Assembly: GCF_000381065.1 (NCBI RefSeq)
Contig: NZ_KB905856.1
Coordinates: 32,259-96,258 of the forward strand
Direction: 5' to 3'
DNA from: Propionispira raffinosivorans DSM 20765
GTDB lineage: Bacteria; Bacillota; Negativicutes; Selenomonadales; Selenomonadaceae
DNA length: 64,000 bases
The notes below the pieces were generated by a model. That model was not told the origin of the DNA. It saw nothing but the letters and a program-made list of their open reading frames with translations, and did not search any database. The translations under genes and the position numbers were made by a program. Below, piece after piece: positions 36,013 through 43,975 of this stretch. How positions within the stretch are numbered: position 1 is the first letter of the stretch; every line of letters begins with the position of its first letter.

Positions 36013-36054
36013 TTGTCATAACAGTATTAACATATTCTTAATAAAAACGTAACC
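36013..36054 (+). promoter_or_regulatory. Pho-box-like 11-bp direct repeats
   Basis: TTGTCAT at 36013, then TTAACA at 36027, TTAATA at 36038 and GTAACC at 36049. The last three are spaced exactly 11 bases apart, the periodicity of PhoP/PhoB sites (TTAACA-like in Bacillus, CTGTCAT-like in E. coli). A -10 candidate TAAAAT follows at 36075-36080. The gene downstream is an exported phosphatase, which fits phosphate-starvation control. Confidence 0.55.
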
Positions 36055-36119
36055 ATTTACCCTCCGTAAGACATTAAAATAAAAGAATACAAGATATTTA
36101 CAGTAACGGAGGGATTTTT

Positions 36120-37844
36120 GTGAAACAAGAAAAAAGTTTGCTTGATCTATTTCAAGAAACAAACAAGGGCATTAGCCGTCGACTTTTTTTAGAAACGTGT
36201 GGTGCTTCTCTAGTAGCTGCTGCTTTACCGATAAACCTGACGAAAGTATTCGCAGCTGAGGCAGTTGCTTCAGCAGGTCATCTGACACTTACTTGGAGCC
36301 TTGATCCAAAAACTACACAAACGATTGCCTGGGCTACAGAAGAAAACAGTGAAAAAGGTAGCTTGCAAGTCATAAAAACGAGTATTTATAAAAAAAGTGG
36401 TTGGGAAAAAGCGGTTATTATAGAAGCGGATCATGAACTTTTCAAAACCAATACAGAAAGTGTTATGCTTCATTATGCTACGGCTGTCTCCCTGAAACCT
36501 GGAACGATTTATACATATCGTGTCAAAATCGATGATAATTGGAGCGAACCTTTGCAATTTTCTACACAACCAGATAAAGTAGATTCTTTTAAATTTCTTG
36601 TTTTCGGAGATTCACAAAGTGGACTGCCTAAAAACCCAGAATATGGGCCATGGCAAAAAACAATCAATAATGCTTATGCCGCTCATCCCGATGCCGCATT
36701 TTTTATGAATGTCGGAGATCTTGTTGAAGTGGGGCAAGACTATGCTCATTGGAAAAACTGGTATGCCGCTGCAAAAGATGTTATTGATAAAATTCCTAGC
36801 ATGTCGGTACCGGGGAATCATGAAACATATGATGTACCGGAAGAAAATCATTCCGTTTTGCCGCTCTATTTCAAAAAACAATTGCATCTGCCAATGAATG
36901 GACCCGATGCACTCAAAGGACAAGTATATTCTTTTGATTATGGCAATACACATTTTGCGGTTCTAGATAGTCAATTGGAGGAAGAACATTCCTACGTTGA
37001 CCATATGCTGGAACTTCAAGCAAACTGGCTTGATCAAGATCTTACAAACAGCAAACAGGAATGGAAGATTGTTTTGTTCCATAAAACCCCGTACTATAAC
37101 AAGGCTACCCGTTCGAATGAACAAGTAAAAGCAGTTTTGACACCTGTTCTCGATAAACATCATGTCGATCTGGTTATCAATGGACATGATCATGGCTATT
37201 CACGTACCTATCCGATTTATCAGGATACGTTTGTTGATACGCCGGCAAACGGAACCGTATACCTAGTTGCTGGGCGCAGCGGCAATAAATATTATACGGA
37301 TTTATCGCCTAAAGTATGGGATGCCTTTTTCCACGATCCACAAGCTGAACCGAATTATATAACGATTACGGTTAATCAAAAAGTTCTTACCATAAATGCC
37401 TATACACAAAGTGGTGAATTGATTGATGTATATAGTATCGATAAGCAAAAACAAATCGATATTCCACGCACGAGTTTACCAGAACCATCCAACAATACGC
37501 TTTTAGTCATTTGGGGGAATCTACTGCAAACACCTTTAGTTGTAGTACCGCCACAAAAAATATCCGGTGTCTGGCATATTCCATTACGCAGTTTTATCGA
37601 ATTCATCGGTGGTCAGATAGATGGTGATAGTGAGGGGAATATTATTGCATCGTATCAAAAAACGACTGCATTATTAAAACTTAACGCTACACAGGCAAAT
37701 CTAAATAGAGAAGTGTTTACTTTGACCTATCCACTTACCTTGCTTAAGGGAACAGCCATGATATCGGTTGATGATGTCAAGACAATGTTTAACTTCCAAA
37801 GTCGCTACGACAAAGCAACGAATATGTTGTTCGTTGTAAAATAA
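36120..37844 (+). CDS. Exported metallophosphoesterase (purple-acid-phosphatase-like) with C-terminal Cu-amine-oxidase-N-like domain
   Basis: A 574-residue protein. The N-terminus carries a Tat-like signal (GISRRLFLETCGASLVAAAL, cleavage near AEA around residue 47). A fibronectin-like PAP N-terminal domain spans about 50-150. The metallophosphoesterase core then shows GDSQ near 164, GDLVE near 200, GNHET near 240, LFHKTPYY near 320 and NGHDHGYSR near 357, the five metal-ligand blocks of the superfamily. From about 480 a copper-amine-oxidase-N-like domain (HIPLRSFIEFIGGQIDGD) follows, a module often used for wall attachment. It starts with GTG behind an ideal ggaggg SD. The substrate is unknown; phosphomonoesters are likely. 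Confidence 0.87.
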   Translation: MKQEKSLLDLFQETNKGISRRLFLETCGASLVAAALPINLTKVFAAEAVASAGHLTLTWSLDPKTTQTIAWATEENSEKGSLQVIKTSIYKKSGWEKAVIIEADHELFKTNTESVMLHYATAVSLKPGTIYTYRVKIDDNWSEPLQFSTQPDKVDSFKFLVFGDSQSGLPKNPEYGPWQKTINNAYAAHPDAAFFMNVGDLVEVGQDYAHWKNWYAAAKDVIDKIPSMSVPGNHETYDVPEENHSVLPLYFKKQLHLPMNGPDALKGQVYSFDYGNTHFAVLDSQLEEEHSYVDHMLELQANWLDQDLTNSKQEWKIVLFHKTPYYNKATRSNEQVKAVLTPVLDKHHVDLVINGHDHGYSRTYPIYQDTFVDTPANGTVYLVAGRSGNKYYTDLSPKVWDAFFHDPQAEPNYITITVNQKVLTINAYTQSGELIDVYSIDKQKQIDIPRTSLPEPSNNTLLVIWGNLLQTPLVVVPPQKISGVWHIPLRSFIEFIGGQIDGDSEGNIIASYQKTTALLKLNATQANLNREVFTLTYPLTLLKGTAMISVDDVKTMFNFQSRYDKATNMLFVVK

Positions 37845-37969
37845 GGATCGGGAATTTATTCAAAAAATGAATGAACGCCCTGAGTCTAAAAATTTGCTAG
37901 GGGATACAGCCAATTACTGACTTTTAAGGTATATTGGAATTATTTATGAGAGACGTTTCGTAAAAATAT

Positions 37970-38021
37970 AAAAGACGATATAGATTAGGCCATTACAAGC
38001 CAAATTTATATCGTCTTTTTT
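37970..38021. terminator. Bidirectional terminator after the phosphoesterase gene
   Basis: AAAAGACGATATA pairs with TATATCGTCTTTT, with an inner GGC/GCC stem, and a T-run follows. The convergent XRE gene ends ten bases beyond. Confidence 0.88.
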
Positions 38022-38030
38022 GTATGTATT

Positions 38031-38402
38031 TCATTTTTTTTCAGGCAAATATTCACCAAACATTTTTTGCAATTGAACTTTTGCCCAAATACGTATATCT
38101 GGATCAGTGGTATTTAGTATACTGCGGAGGTTATCTAATAAATCTTCCGTTTCTTCATTGCTATTCGGAATTTGTTTTAAGTCTAATGAAGTATGAGTTC
38201 CCGTTAATAACCAATCAAAGGATACACTACAATTATTGGCTACGGTGAATAGATAACTAATACTAGGTTTTCCACCCCGCTCTGTATTTTTCACATAAGA
38301 GGATGATACATTCATTAAATTAGCAAGGTCTTGCTGTGACATATTAGCAGATTTTCGCGCTTCTTGTAATCGTTTTCCTATTTCTAAATAGTTAGGTTCC
38401 AT
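38031..38402 (-). CDS. XRE-family transcriptional regulator
   Basis: A 123-residue repressor-type protein. The HTH domain at about residues 8-62 reads IGKRLQEARKSANMSQQDLA then NLMNVSSSYVKNTERGGKPS and YLFTVANNCSVSFDWLL. The C-terminal half is acidic and helical and may dimerise. The ATG has SD aaagga on the minus strand. The promoter (TTGTTC, 17 bases, TATAAA) overlaps a strong promoter pointing the other way, which suggests an autoregulated switch. Its target genes are unknown. Confidence 0.88.
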   Translation of the reverse strand: MEPNYLEIGKRLQEARKSANMSQQDLANLMNVSSSYVKNTERGGKPSISYLFTVANNCSVSFDWLLTGTHTSLDLKQIPNSNEETEDLLDNLRSILNTTDPDIRIWAKVQLQKMFGEYLPEKK

Positions 38403-38432
38403 AAAATAAAATCCTTTCTATAAAAGCATATA

Positions 38433-38476
38433 TTTATAACTTTAATATTGACTAAGAACAAATATGTGTCTATAAT
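38433..38476. promoter_or_regulatory. Overlapping back-to-back promoters
   Basis: Minus strand: -35 TTGTTC (38456-38461), 17-base spacer, -10 TATAAA (38433-38438), driving the XRE gene. Plus strand: -35 TTGACT (38448-38453), 17-base spacer, -10 TATAAT (38471-38476), near consensus. The -35 of each lies inside the spacer of the other, so polymerase cannot occupy both. An ACAAATATGT near-palindrome sits between. Confidence 0.7.
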
Positions 38477-38920
38477 AAAGGTGTAGATCAGATAGGGAAA
38501 TAAATAAGTGTCTTGAACTATTTGTTGATATGAAAGCATGACAAATAAGATTTTTCAACGTAAATGTTAAAAATAAGTAGAATTCATATTTATTTTTGGT
38601 GGGGTGCTTTTTATCAAAAGTATTATTGCACAATAAAAAAAGCTTGTTTGGTTAAAAACTAAACAGTCTTGATCAAAACTATCAAAGTAGAAAAAGACTC
38701 TTTAAAACGGTTCGATAATTCCGTCATGTATTCCTTTCAGAAAAAAGAAAAACGGGAATTTATATGGGCAAATCTAGTTGATTGCAACCCATACTGTATT
38801 GTTTCGCTTCCATATATTGCTATAGCAATTATAACATAATTAAAAAGAAGAAAACACGTGTGAAAACAAAATTCATCTTTATCTATGGAAATTTGTATCT
38901 TGTGAAAGGCGGGGATTGCT
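38477..38920 (+). other. 444-base stretch downstream of a strong promoter with no gene seen
   Basis: Very AT-rich. I found no open frame with an SD in the first 400 bases after the near-consensus promoter. A weak stem (AGTCTT at 38665 / AAGACT at 38694) and a 14-base palindrome ATTGCTATAGCAAT (38816-38829) are present. The transcript may be a small RNA or a long leader for the downstream XRE-EIIA-psu genes. Confidence 0.4.
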
Positions 38921-39112
38921 TTGGAAAATTTGGCGGAAATTCGTAAGGCAAAGGGGTGGTCACAACAGGAGTTAGCAGATAAATCTGGGGTTTCACAAAC
39001 TTATATATCGGAATTGGAAGCGAATAAAAAACAGCCAACGGTTCCGATTGCACAAAAACTGGCTTTGGCTTTAGGTGTCAGTATTGGGGAATTATTACAA
39101 CCTAAATCGTAA
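38921..39112 (+). CDS. Small XRE-family HTH protein
   Basis: A 63-residue protein that is almost entirely a Cro/C1-type HTH: LAEIRKAKGWSQQELADKSG then VSQTYISELEANKKQPTVPI and AQKLALALGVSIGELL. It starts at TTG 38921 behind ggcgggg. It lies 67 bases before the EIIA gene in the same direction, so it may regulate the pseudouridine salvage genes or be part of that operon. A 14-base palindrome at 38816-38829 could be its operator. Confidence 0.85.
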   Translation: MENLAEIRKAKGWSQQELADKSGVSQTYISELEANKKQPTVPIAQKLALALGVSIGELLQPKS

Positions 39113-39179
39113 ATTTATTTATGTACGATATGGGAATTAAAATCGGAAAATTCTGTTATTTATAAGGAGGGAACATAGA

Positions 39180-39617
39180 TTGGCTGAAATTTTATTTAAT
39201 GAAACAAATATGAGACTGCGAATAGAAGCTGAGTCTTGGGAAGCAGCTGTCGGGATTGGCGGGGAACTATTGGTTGCACAGGGTTGTGTGGAGGAATCGT
39301 ATATTGATGGAATGATTCAAAATGTCAGCCAGCATCGTGTAGATGTTGTCATTGCAGAAGGAATTGCCATTCCGCATACGCGCTATGAAGATGGAGCATT
39401 CCGAACGGGAATCAGTTTAGTTACGTTGAAGACACCATTATCTTTTTCTGGGTCAAAGGAAATGGTCAAGGTAGTGCTTTGCTTTTCGGCAATGAATCTA
39501 CAGGATTATTGGCATATGGTGTCGTTTGCACTCGATCTGATCGAATACGGCGTGCTGGACCAGTTGACAGAGGCAAAGACTTTGGAGGAGGTGAAGTCGA
39601 TCGTAGCTCTATGCTGA
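39180..39617 (+). CDS. PTS EIIA domain protein (fructose/mannitol-ascorbate type), orphan
   Basis: A 145-residue EIIA type-2 domain. The phospho-acceptor His66 lies in GIAIPHTRYEDG, and the C-terminal helix LTEAKTLEEVKSIVAL is typical. It starts at TTG 39180 behind an ideal aaggagg SD. EIIA normally passes phosphate from HPr to EIIB and a sugar permease, but no EIIB or EIIC gene is here. The neighbours are pseudouridine kinase, glycosidase and a nucleoside transporter, none of which needs PTS phosphate. A regulatory role is possible. Confidence 0.88.
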   Translation: MAEILFNETNMRLRIEAESWEAAVGIGGELLVAQGCVEESYIDGMIQNVSQHRVDVVIAEGIAIPHTRYEDGAFRTGISLVTLKTPLSFSGSKEMVKVVLCFSAMNLQDYWHMVSFALDLIEYGVLDQLTEAKTLEEVKSIVALC

Positions 39618-39706
39618 AAGGAGGATTTATTATAAATGAAGCAGATAAGCGAAATGTGTTCATTACGATTTGTGCCATAAAAGGCAGGCTTGGAATGGGA
39701 GGGTGA
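39611..39706 (+). CDS. Possible 31-residue coupled ORF between EIIA and psuK
   Basis: An ATG at 39611 overlaps the EIIA stop and opens a 31-codon frame (MLKGGFIINEADKRNVFITI then CAIKGRLGMGG). Its stop lies four bases before the psuK ATG, and its last codons supply the psuK SD. The packing suggests translational coupling, but the SD for this ATG is poorly placed and I recognise no family. It could be a decayed PTS EIIB start or chance. Confidence 0.22.
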   Translation: MLKGGFIINEADKRNVFITICAIKGRLGMGG

Positions 39707-39709
39707 ATT

Positions 39710-40669
39710 ATGCAACAGGAACAGCAAGGGGAAAAACCTTATGTTGTGGTAATCGGGGGAGCAAATATTGATATTGGCGGGCAAGCATTTGAACCTCTTG
39801 TTTTGAAAGATTCAAATCCGGGAACGATATCAATGAAACTGGGTGGTGTAGGGCGGAATATTGCCCATAATATGAGCTTGCTTGGACTTCATGTATGTTT
39901 TATTACTGCTTTTGGTGAAGATGTTTATGCGGCAAAAATCGCTTCTTCCTGCAGTGAGCTAGGGATTGACAGCAGTTCGTCAATGCATGTCCAGCATGGT
40001 TTTACATCCACGTACCTTTTCATTGAGGGGAAGGATGGGGATATGGAGGCAGCGATTGCGGATATGGCACTTTATGAACAAATCACACCGGAATTTCTAC
40101 AGACCAGGGAATTTTTATTGCAGAAGGCAGCGGTTATTGTTGTTGATACGAATATTCCAGAAAACTCAATCGCGTGGATTGCAAAGCATTGTCGGACACC
40201 GATTTTTGTTGATCCTGTATCGACGACGAAAGCGATGAAATTACAAGCGGTATTGGGATTCATTCATACGCTAAAACCAAATCTGCTTGAGGCAGAAATT
40301 CTTTCTGGTGTGAAAATTACAGATCGTGTTACGTTGCATCAAGCGGTCGATGTTTTATTAGCTACAGGCTTACAGCGCGTTTTTATTAGTATGGGAAAAC
40401 AGGGCGTTATGGCGGCAGATCATAGGGGATGTAAGATGCTGCCCTGTATCAAGACCACACCAGTCGGTATGACCGGCTGCGGCGATGCGTTTATGGCAGC
40501 GCTTGTCTGGGCCTATTTGAACGAACTGGAATTAGAAGAGTCTGCAAAGGCTGGTTTGGCAGCGGCTTCTTTATGCATTGAATATCCAGAAACCGTAAAT
40601 CCGAATTTGAATCAAAAACATCTTAAAGAACGAGCAAATTTTACAGAATATTCCGTTTCTACAATATAA
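39710..40669 (+). CDS. psuK: PfkB-family carbohydrate kinase, probable pseudouridine kinase
   Basis: A 319-residue ribokinase-fold enzyme. The N-terminal VVVIGGANIDIGGQAFEPLV and LGGVGRNIAHNMSLLG are the substrate-binding signature, and the catalytic Asp and anion hole lie in VGMTGCGDAFMAALVWAYL near 255. PsuK phosphorylates pseudouridine to its 5'-phosphate. The assignment rests on the direct neighbour psuG, and on the GGAN-D-GG opening typical of PsuK. SD gggaggg precedes the ATG. Family members also phosphorylate other nucleosides or sugars. Confidence 0.85.
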   Translation: MQQEQQGEKPYVVVIGGANIDIGGQAFEPLVLKDSNPGTISMKLGGVGRNIAHNMSLLGLHVCFITAFGEDVYAAKIASSCSELGIDSSSSMHVQHGFTSTYLFIEGKDGDMEAAIADMALYEQITPEFLQTREFLLQKAAVIVVDTNIPENSIAWIAKHCRTPIFVDPVSTTKAMKLQAVLGFIHTLKPNLLEAEILSGVKITDRVTLHQAVDVLLATGLQRVFISMGKQGVMAADHRGCKMLPCIKTTPVGMTGCGDAFMAALVWAYLNELELEESAKAGLAAASLCIEYPETVNPNLNQKHLKERANFTEYSVSTI

Positions 40670-40689
40670 AATATAAAGGTGGTCATTTT

Positions 40690-41619
40690 ATGAATTTAGA
40701 AAAATATTTAGAAATCAGCAAAGAAGTAAGTGCAGCGATAAAAAATAAACAAGCGGTTGTTGCCTTGGAATCTACGATCATTTCTCATGGTATGCCTTAT
40801 CCAAAAAATGTGGAAACTGCACTTCAAGTGGAAGCAGTTCTGCGTGAACATGGCGCTGTACCCGCCACAATTGCTGTAATTGGTGGAAAACTAAAAGTCG
40901 GTTGCTCGAAAGACGAAATTGAGTATCTGGGCAAGAGTGGTGCGAAAATCAATAAGGCAAGCCGCCGGGATCTTGCTGTTTTGACAGCACGTCGTGCAGA
41001 TGGTGCTACTACGGTAACAACAACGATGATGATTGCTCATATGGCTGGAATTTCGGTTTTTGCTACAGGCGGAATCGGTGGCGTACATCGTGGTGCGGAA
41101 ACAAGTATGGATATTTCTGCGGATTTGGAAGAAATAGCGCATACACCAGTTTTGGTAGTTTGTGCGGGAGCAAAGTCTATTCTTGATTTAGGCTTAACGT
41201 TAGAATATCTCGAAACTCACGGTGTCCCTGTGATCGGCTACCAAACGAAAGAATTACCAGCATTTTATACTCGTTATAGCGGATTTGAAGTAGATTATGA
41301 AATCGATTCTCCAAAGGAACTGGCGAAAGCATTCCATACAAGTCAGGAAATGGGTTTGTGTTCAGGAATGCTAGTGACGAATCCAATTCCTAAAGAATAT
41401 TCGATGGAACATGAAGTCATTGAACAGGCAATTGCAAAAGCTGTGGAGGAAGCTCGCGTAAAGGGGATTCATGGGAAACAAACAACACCGTTTTTACTGT
41501 CCAGGATTAAAGATGTTACGGGAGGTCGCAGTCTGGAAGCCAATATTCAGCTTGTTTATCATAATGCGAAACTCGCCGCACTGACGGCGGTAGAATTGTG
41601 CAAATTAGAAACTGTCTAG
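40690..41619 (+). CDS. psuG: Pseudouridine-5'-phosphate glycosidase
   Basis: A 309-residue PsuG. It splits the C-glycosidic bond of pseudouridine 5'-phosphate to uracil and ribose 5-phosphate. Family blocks: VALESTIISHGMPYPKNVET near 24, PATIAVIGGKLKVGCSKDEI, ATGGIGGVHRGAETSMDISA near 122 (metal and substrate region), and CAGAKSILDLGLTLEYLETH. SD aaggtgg lies before the ATG, 20 bases after psuK. This is the most specific marker of the operon's purpose. Confidence 0.95.
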   Translation: MNLEKYLEISKEVSAAIKNKQAVVALESTIISHGMPYPKNVETALQVEAVLREHGAVPATIAVIGGKLKVGCSKDEIEYLGKSGAKINKASRRDLAVLTARRADGATTVTTTMMIAHMAGISVFATGGIGGVHRGAETSMDISADLEEIAHTPVLVVCAGAKSILDLGLTLEYLETHGVPVIGYQTKELPAFYTRYSGFEVDYEIDSPKELAKAFHTSQEMGLCSGMLVTNPIPKEYSMEHEVIEQAIAKAVEEARVKGIHGKQTTPFLLSRIKDVTGGRSLEANIQLVYHNAKLAALTAVELCKLETV

Positions 41620-41656
41620 AATTAGTTAAAACTTTAAGGAAAGGTGATTTTGTCTT

Positions 41657-42841
41657 GTGAATGTTATATTTTTGCTGACAGGGCTGGCTTTTGTGTTTGC
41701 TGTAGGATGGTTTATGAGTTCAGATCGTAAGAAGATTCGTTTTAAGAATATTGGTATTTTGTTTTCGCTGCAAATTATGATTTCTTTTTTGTGTTTGAAT
41801 ACATCAGGAGGTATCTATGCACTTACGGAAATTTCCAGTTTTTTTAGCTGGCTTATGGCGCAGGCTTCGGGTGGGGTTGATTTTGTTTTTGGTGGTTTTG
41901 TTTTGAAAGAAGGGGCTGCGGTATTTTTCTTTATTGTTTTGATGCCAATTGTCTTTATTTCGGCACTGGTTGGTATTTTGAACTATACAAAAATTCTACC
42001 TTTTATTATTCATTGGACAGGGTGGGTTTTGAATAAAGTTGCACGCATGGGAGAACTGGAAAGTTATTTTGCCATATCGACAGCGATTTTAGGGCAGCCG
42101 GAAGTGTTTTTAACTGTGAAAGAGCAGATTCCCAAGCTGACAGAACAGCGACTCTATACGATTTGTGCCTCGGCGATGAGTGCTGTGAGTGCGGCAATGC
42201 TGGCATCTTATATGAAGATGGTTCCCGGGCAGTATGTAGTAGTTGCGGTATTTTTAAATGTTTTATCGGCATTAATTATTTCCTGTATTGTGAATCCGTA
42301 TGAACCGGAAGCGGATGATGAACTTGTGAAAATTCCGAAGGGGAACAAAGATCCTTTTTTTCAGGTATTGGGAACATATATTTTAGACGGGTTCAAATTG
42401 GCTGTTACCGTAGGGGCGATGCTGATTGGCTTTGTTTCGCTGGTAACTTTTCTAAACAGTTCATTTGATGCTTTTTTTGGTATGACGTTTACGACTTTGA
42501 TCGGTTATGTTTTTGCGCCCATTGCTTTTGTTATGGGGGTTCCGGGTCAGGATATCGTCCAAGTCGGCAGTTTGATGGCTACGAAATTAATCACGAATGA
42601 ATTTGTCGCGATGGGAACTTTACACGAATTGGCAAGTAATTTGACGCTAAAAGCAAATGCCATTATTTCGGTATATTTGGTTAGTTTTGCTAATTTTGGT
42701 ACGGTCGGTATTATTACAGGCTCGATTAAGGCTATAAATGAAAAATCTGGTTTCCATGTGGCAAAATTTTCGATGAAATTATTAGCCGGTGCAACGTTGG
42801 CGTCTATTCTTAGTGGAACCATTGTAGGTCTGTATTTCTAA
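41657..42841 (+). CDS. CNT (NupC)-type nucleoside transporter, probable pseudouridine permease
   Basis: A 394-residue membrane protein with about eight to ten membrane segments. CNT landmarks are visible: VLNKVARMGELESYFAISTA, then ILGQPEVFLTVKEQIPKL (the CNT G-Q-x-E motif, near 152), and GNKDPFFQVLGTYILDGFKL. CNTs move nucleosides with Na+ or H+. In E. coli the psu genes are accompanied by a NupC-type permease (PsuT), so pseudouridine uptake is the likely role. It starts at GTG 41657, 37 bases after psuG. Confidence 0.88.
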   Translation: MNVIFLLTGLAFVFAVGWFMSSDRKKIRFKNIGILFSLQIMISFLCLNTSGGIYALTEISSFFSWLMAQASGGVDFVFGGFVLKEGAAVFFFIVLMPIVFISALVGILNYTKILPFIIHWTGWVLNKVARMGELESYFAISTAILGQPEVFLTVKEQIPKLTEQRLYTICASAMSAVSAAMLASYMKMVPGQYVVVAVFLNVLSALIISCIVNPYEPEADDELVKIPKGNKDPFFQVLGTYILDGFKLAVTVGAMLIGFVSLVTFLNSSFDAFFGMTFTTLIGYVFAPIAFVMGVPGQDIVQVGSLMATKLITNEFVAMGTLHELASNLTLKANAIISVYLVSFANFGTVGIITGSIKAINEKSGFHVAKFSMKLLAGATLASILSGTIVGLYF

Positions 42842-42928
42842 AATTAAAGTATTAAATTAGGGTATAAATCGAATTAATAATTTTATTAAAAATATTTAAT
42901 TCAACTTAGACGTATGGAGGTTTTTCTT

Positions 42929-43867
42929 ATGAAAAAAATAATTTTGGATTGTGATCCAGGGCATGATGATGCACTGGCTATGATGCTGGCACTTGCATCG
43001 CAGGATATTGAACTTCTTGCAATTACTACATCGGCGGGGAATCAGACACCACAGAAAACTTTGAAAAATGCGATGCGTTTGCTGACTTTGATGAAACAAC
43101 AGAATATTCCCGTGGCAGGTGGCAATCAAAAACCTTTGTTAAACGAACTGATTATTGCTGATACTGTACATGGAGAAAGTGGATTGGATGGTGCGGTGCT
43201 GCCGGAACCGGATTTTAAAGCACAGGCTATGACGGCAATTGAATTGATCGCTAAAACTTTGCAGGAAAGTAAGGACTTGATTACTCTCGTAGTTACTGGA
43301 CCGATGACGAATGCGGCCTTATTTCTTGCTGTATATCCAGAGCTTAAAACCAAGATTGAGCAGATTGTATTTATGGGCGGTGCTATGGGACTGGGGAATT
43401 GGGCACCATCTGTCGAATTTAACATCTTTGTTGATCCACATGCCGCTAAAATGGTTCTGGGTTCTGGCATACCAATCGTTATGGTACCACTAAATGTTAC
43501 ACATAAAGCACAAATTTTAAAATCGGAAATTGCAAAAATTCATGAAATCGGAAATCCTGTGGCGGATGTTTTTGCCGGTTTGCTTGATTTTTTTGAACGG
43601 TATCATGAAGATCCAAAATGGAGATTTAAAGGTGTGCCATTACATGATCCCTGTACAATCGCATGGCTTATAGATCCAACGATATTTCAAGAAAAATTTT
43701 TAAATGTAGCGGTTGAAGTGGATGGAGCACTTACGCAGGGCGAAACCGTGGTGGATTATTATGACTTGAGTCATCGCCAGAAGAACTGCAAGGTTTTGCT
43801 CGATATCGATCGTGATGCATTTATTAAAATGCTTATGGATGCTCTGAAAACGTTTCATTCGCAATGA
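42929..43867 (+). CDS. Inosine-uridine-preferring nucleoside hydrolase family protein
   Basis: A 312-residue N-ribosyl hydrolase. The Ca-binding signature DCDPGHDDALAMMLA lies near residue 6. Further motifs are TSAGNQTPQKTLKNA, VVTGPMTNAALFL, VFMGGAMGLGNW, EFNIFVDPHAAK near 172, VPLNVTHKA, and LHDPCTIAWLI near 239 with the third Asp. It cleaves N-glycosidic nucleosides to base plus ribose. ATG 42929 follows tggagg. It closes the salvage operon and complements PsuG, which handles the C-glycoside. Confidence 0.93.
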   Translation: MKKIILDCDPGHDDALAMMLALASQDIELLAITTSAGNQTPQKTLKNAMRLLTLMKQQNIPVAGGNQKPLLNELIIADTVHGESGLDGAVLPEPDFKAQAMTAIELIAKTLQESKDLITLVVTGPMTNAALFLAVYPELKTKIEQIVFMGGAMGLGNWAPSVEFNIFVDPHAAKMVLGSGIPIVMVPLNVTHKAQILKSEIAKIHEIGNPVADVFAGLLDFFERYHEDPKWRFKGVPLHDPCTIAWLIDPTIFQEKFLNVAVEVDGALTQGETVVDYYDLSHRQKNCKVLLDIDRDAFIKMLMDALKTFHSQ

Positions 43868-43898
43868 AGAATATGTGAAAATGACGTGATTTTTGTTT

Positions 43899-43943
43899 AA
43901 AAAGAAACAGAGGCACTGTCCCAAAGTGGGGCAGTGCCTCTGT
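43899..43943 (-). terminator. Terminator of the permease operon (minus strand)
   Basis: ACAGAGGCACTG (43907-43918) pairs with CAGTGCCTCTGT (43932-43943), with CCC/GGG inside. On the minus strand it is followed by TTTCTTTTT. On the plus strand there is no T-run, so plus-strand termination would be weak. Confidence 0.8.
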
Positions 43944-43975
43944 GGCTGTCAACCGATAAAATTAGTATACCATAT

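Noticed and set aside
32287..38402. Prophage or genomic island around the TetR, pentapeptide and XRE genes
   Set aside because: No integrase, structural phage genes, attachment-site repeats or tRNA were seen. The genes are ordinary accessory functions with their own terminators.
42871..42902. GAATTAA/TTAATTC inverted repeat before the nucleoside hydrolase gene
   Set aside because: The stem is short and purely AT-rich in AT-rich sequence, so chance is likely.
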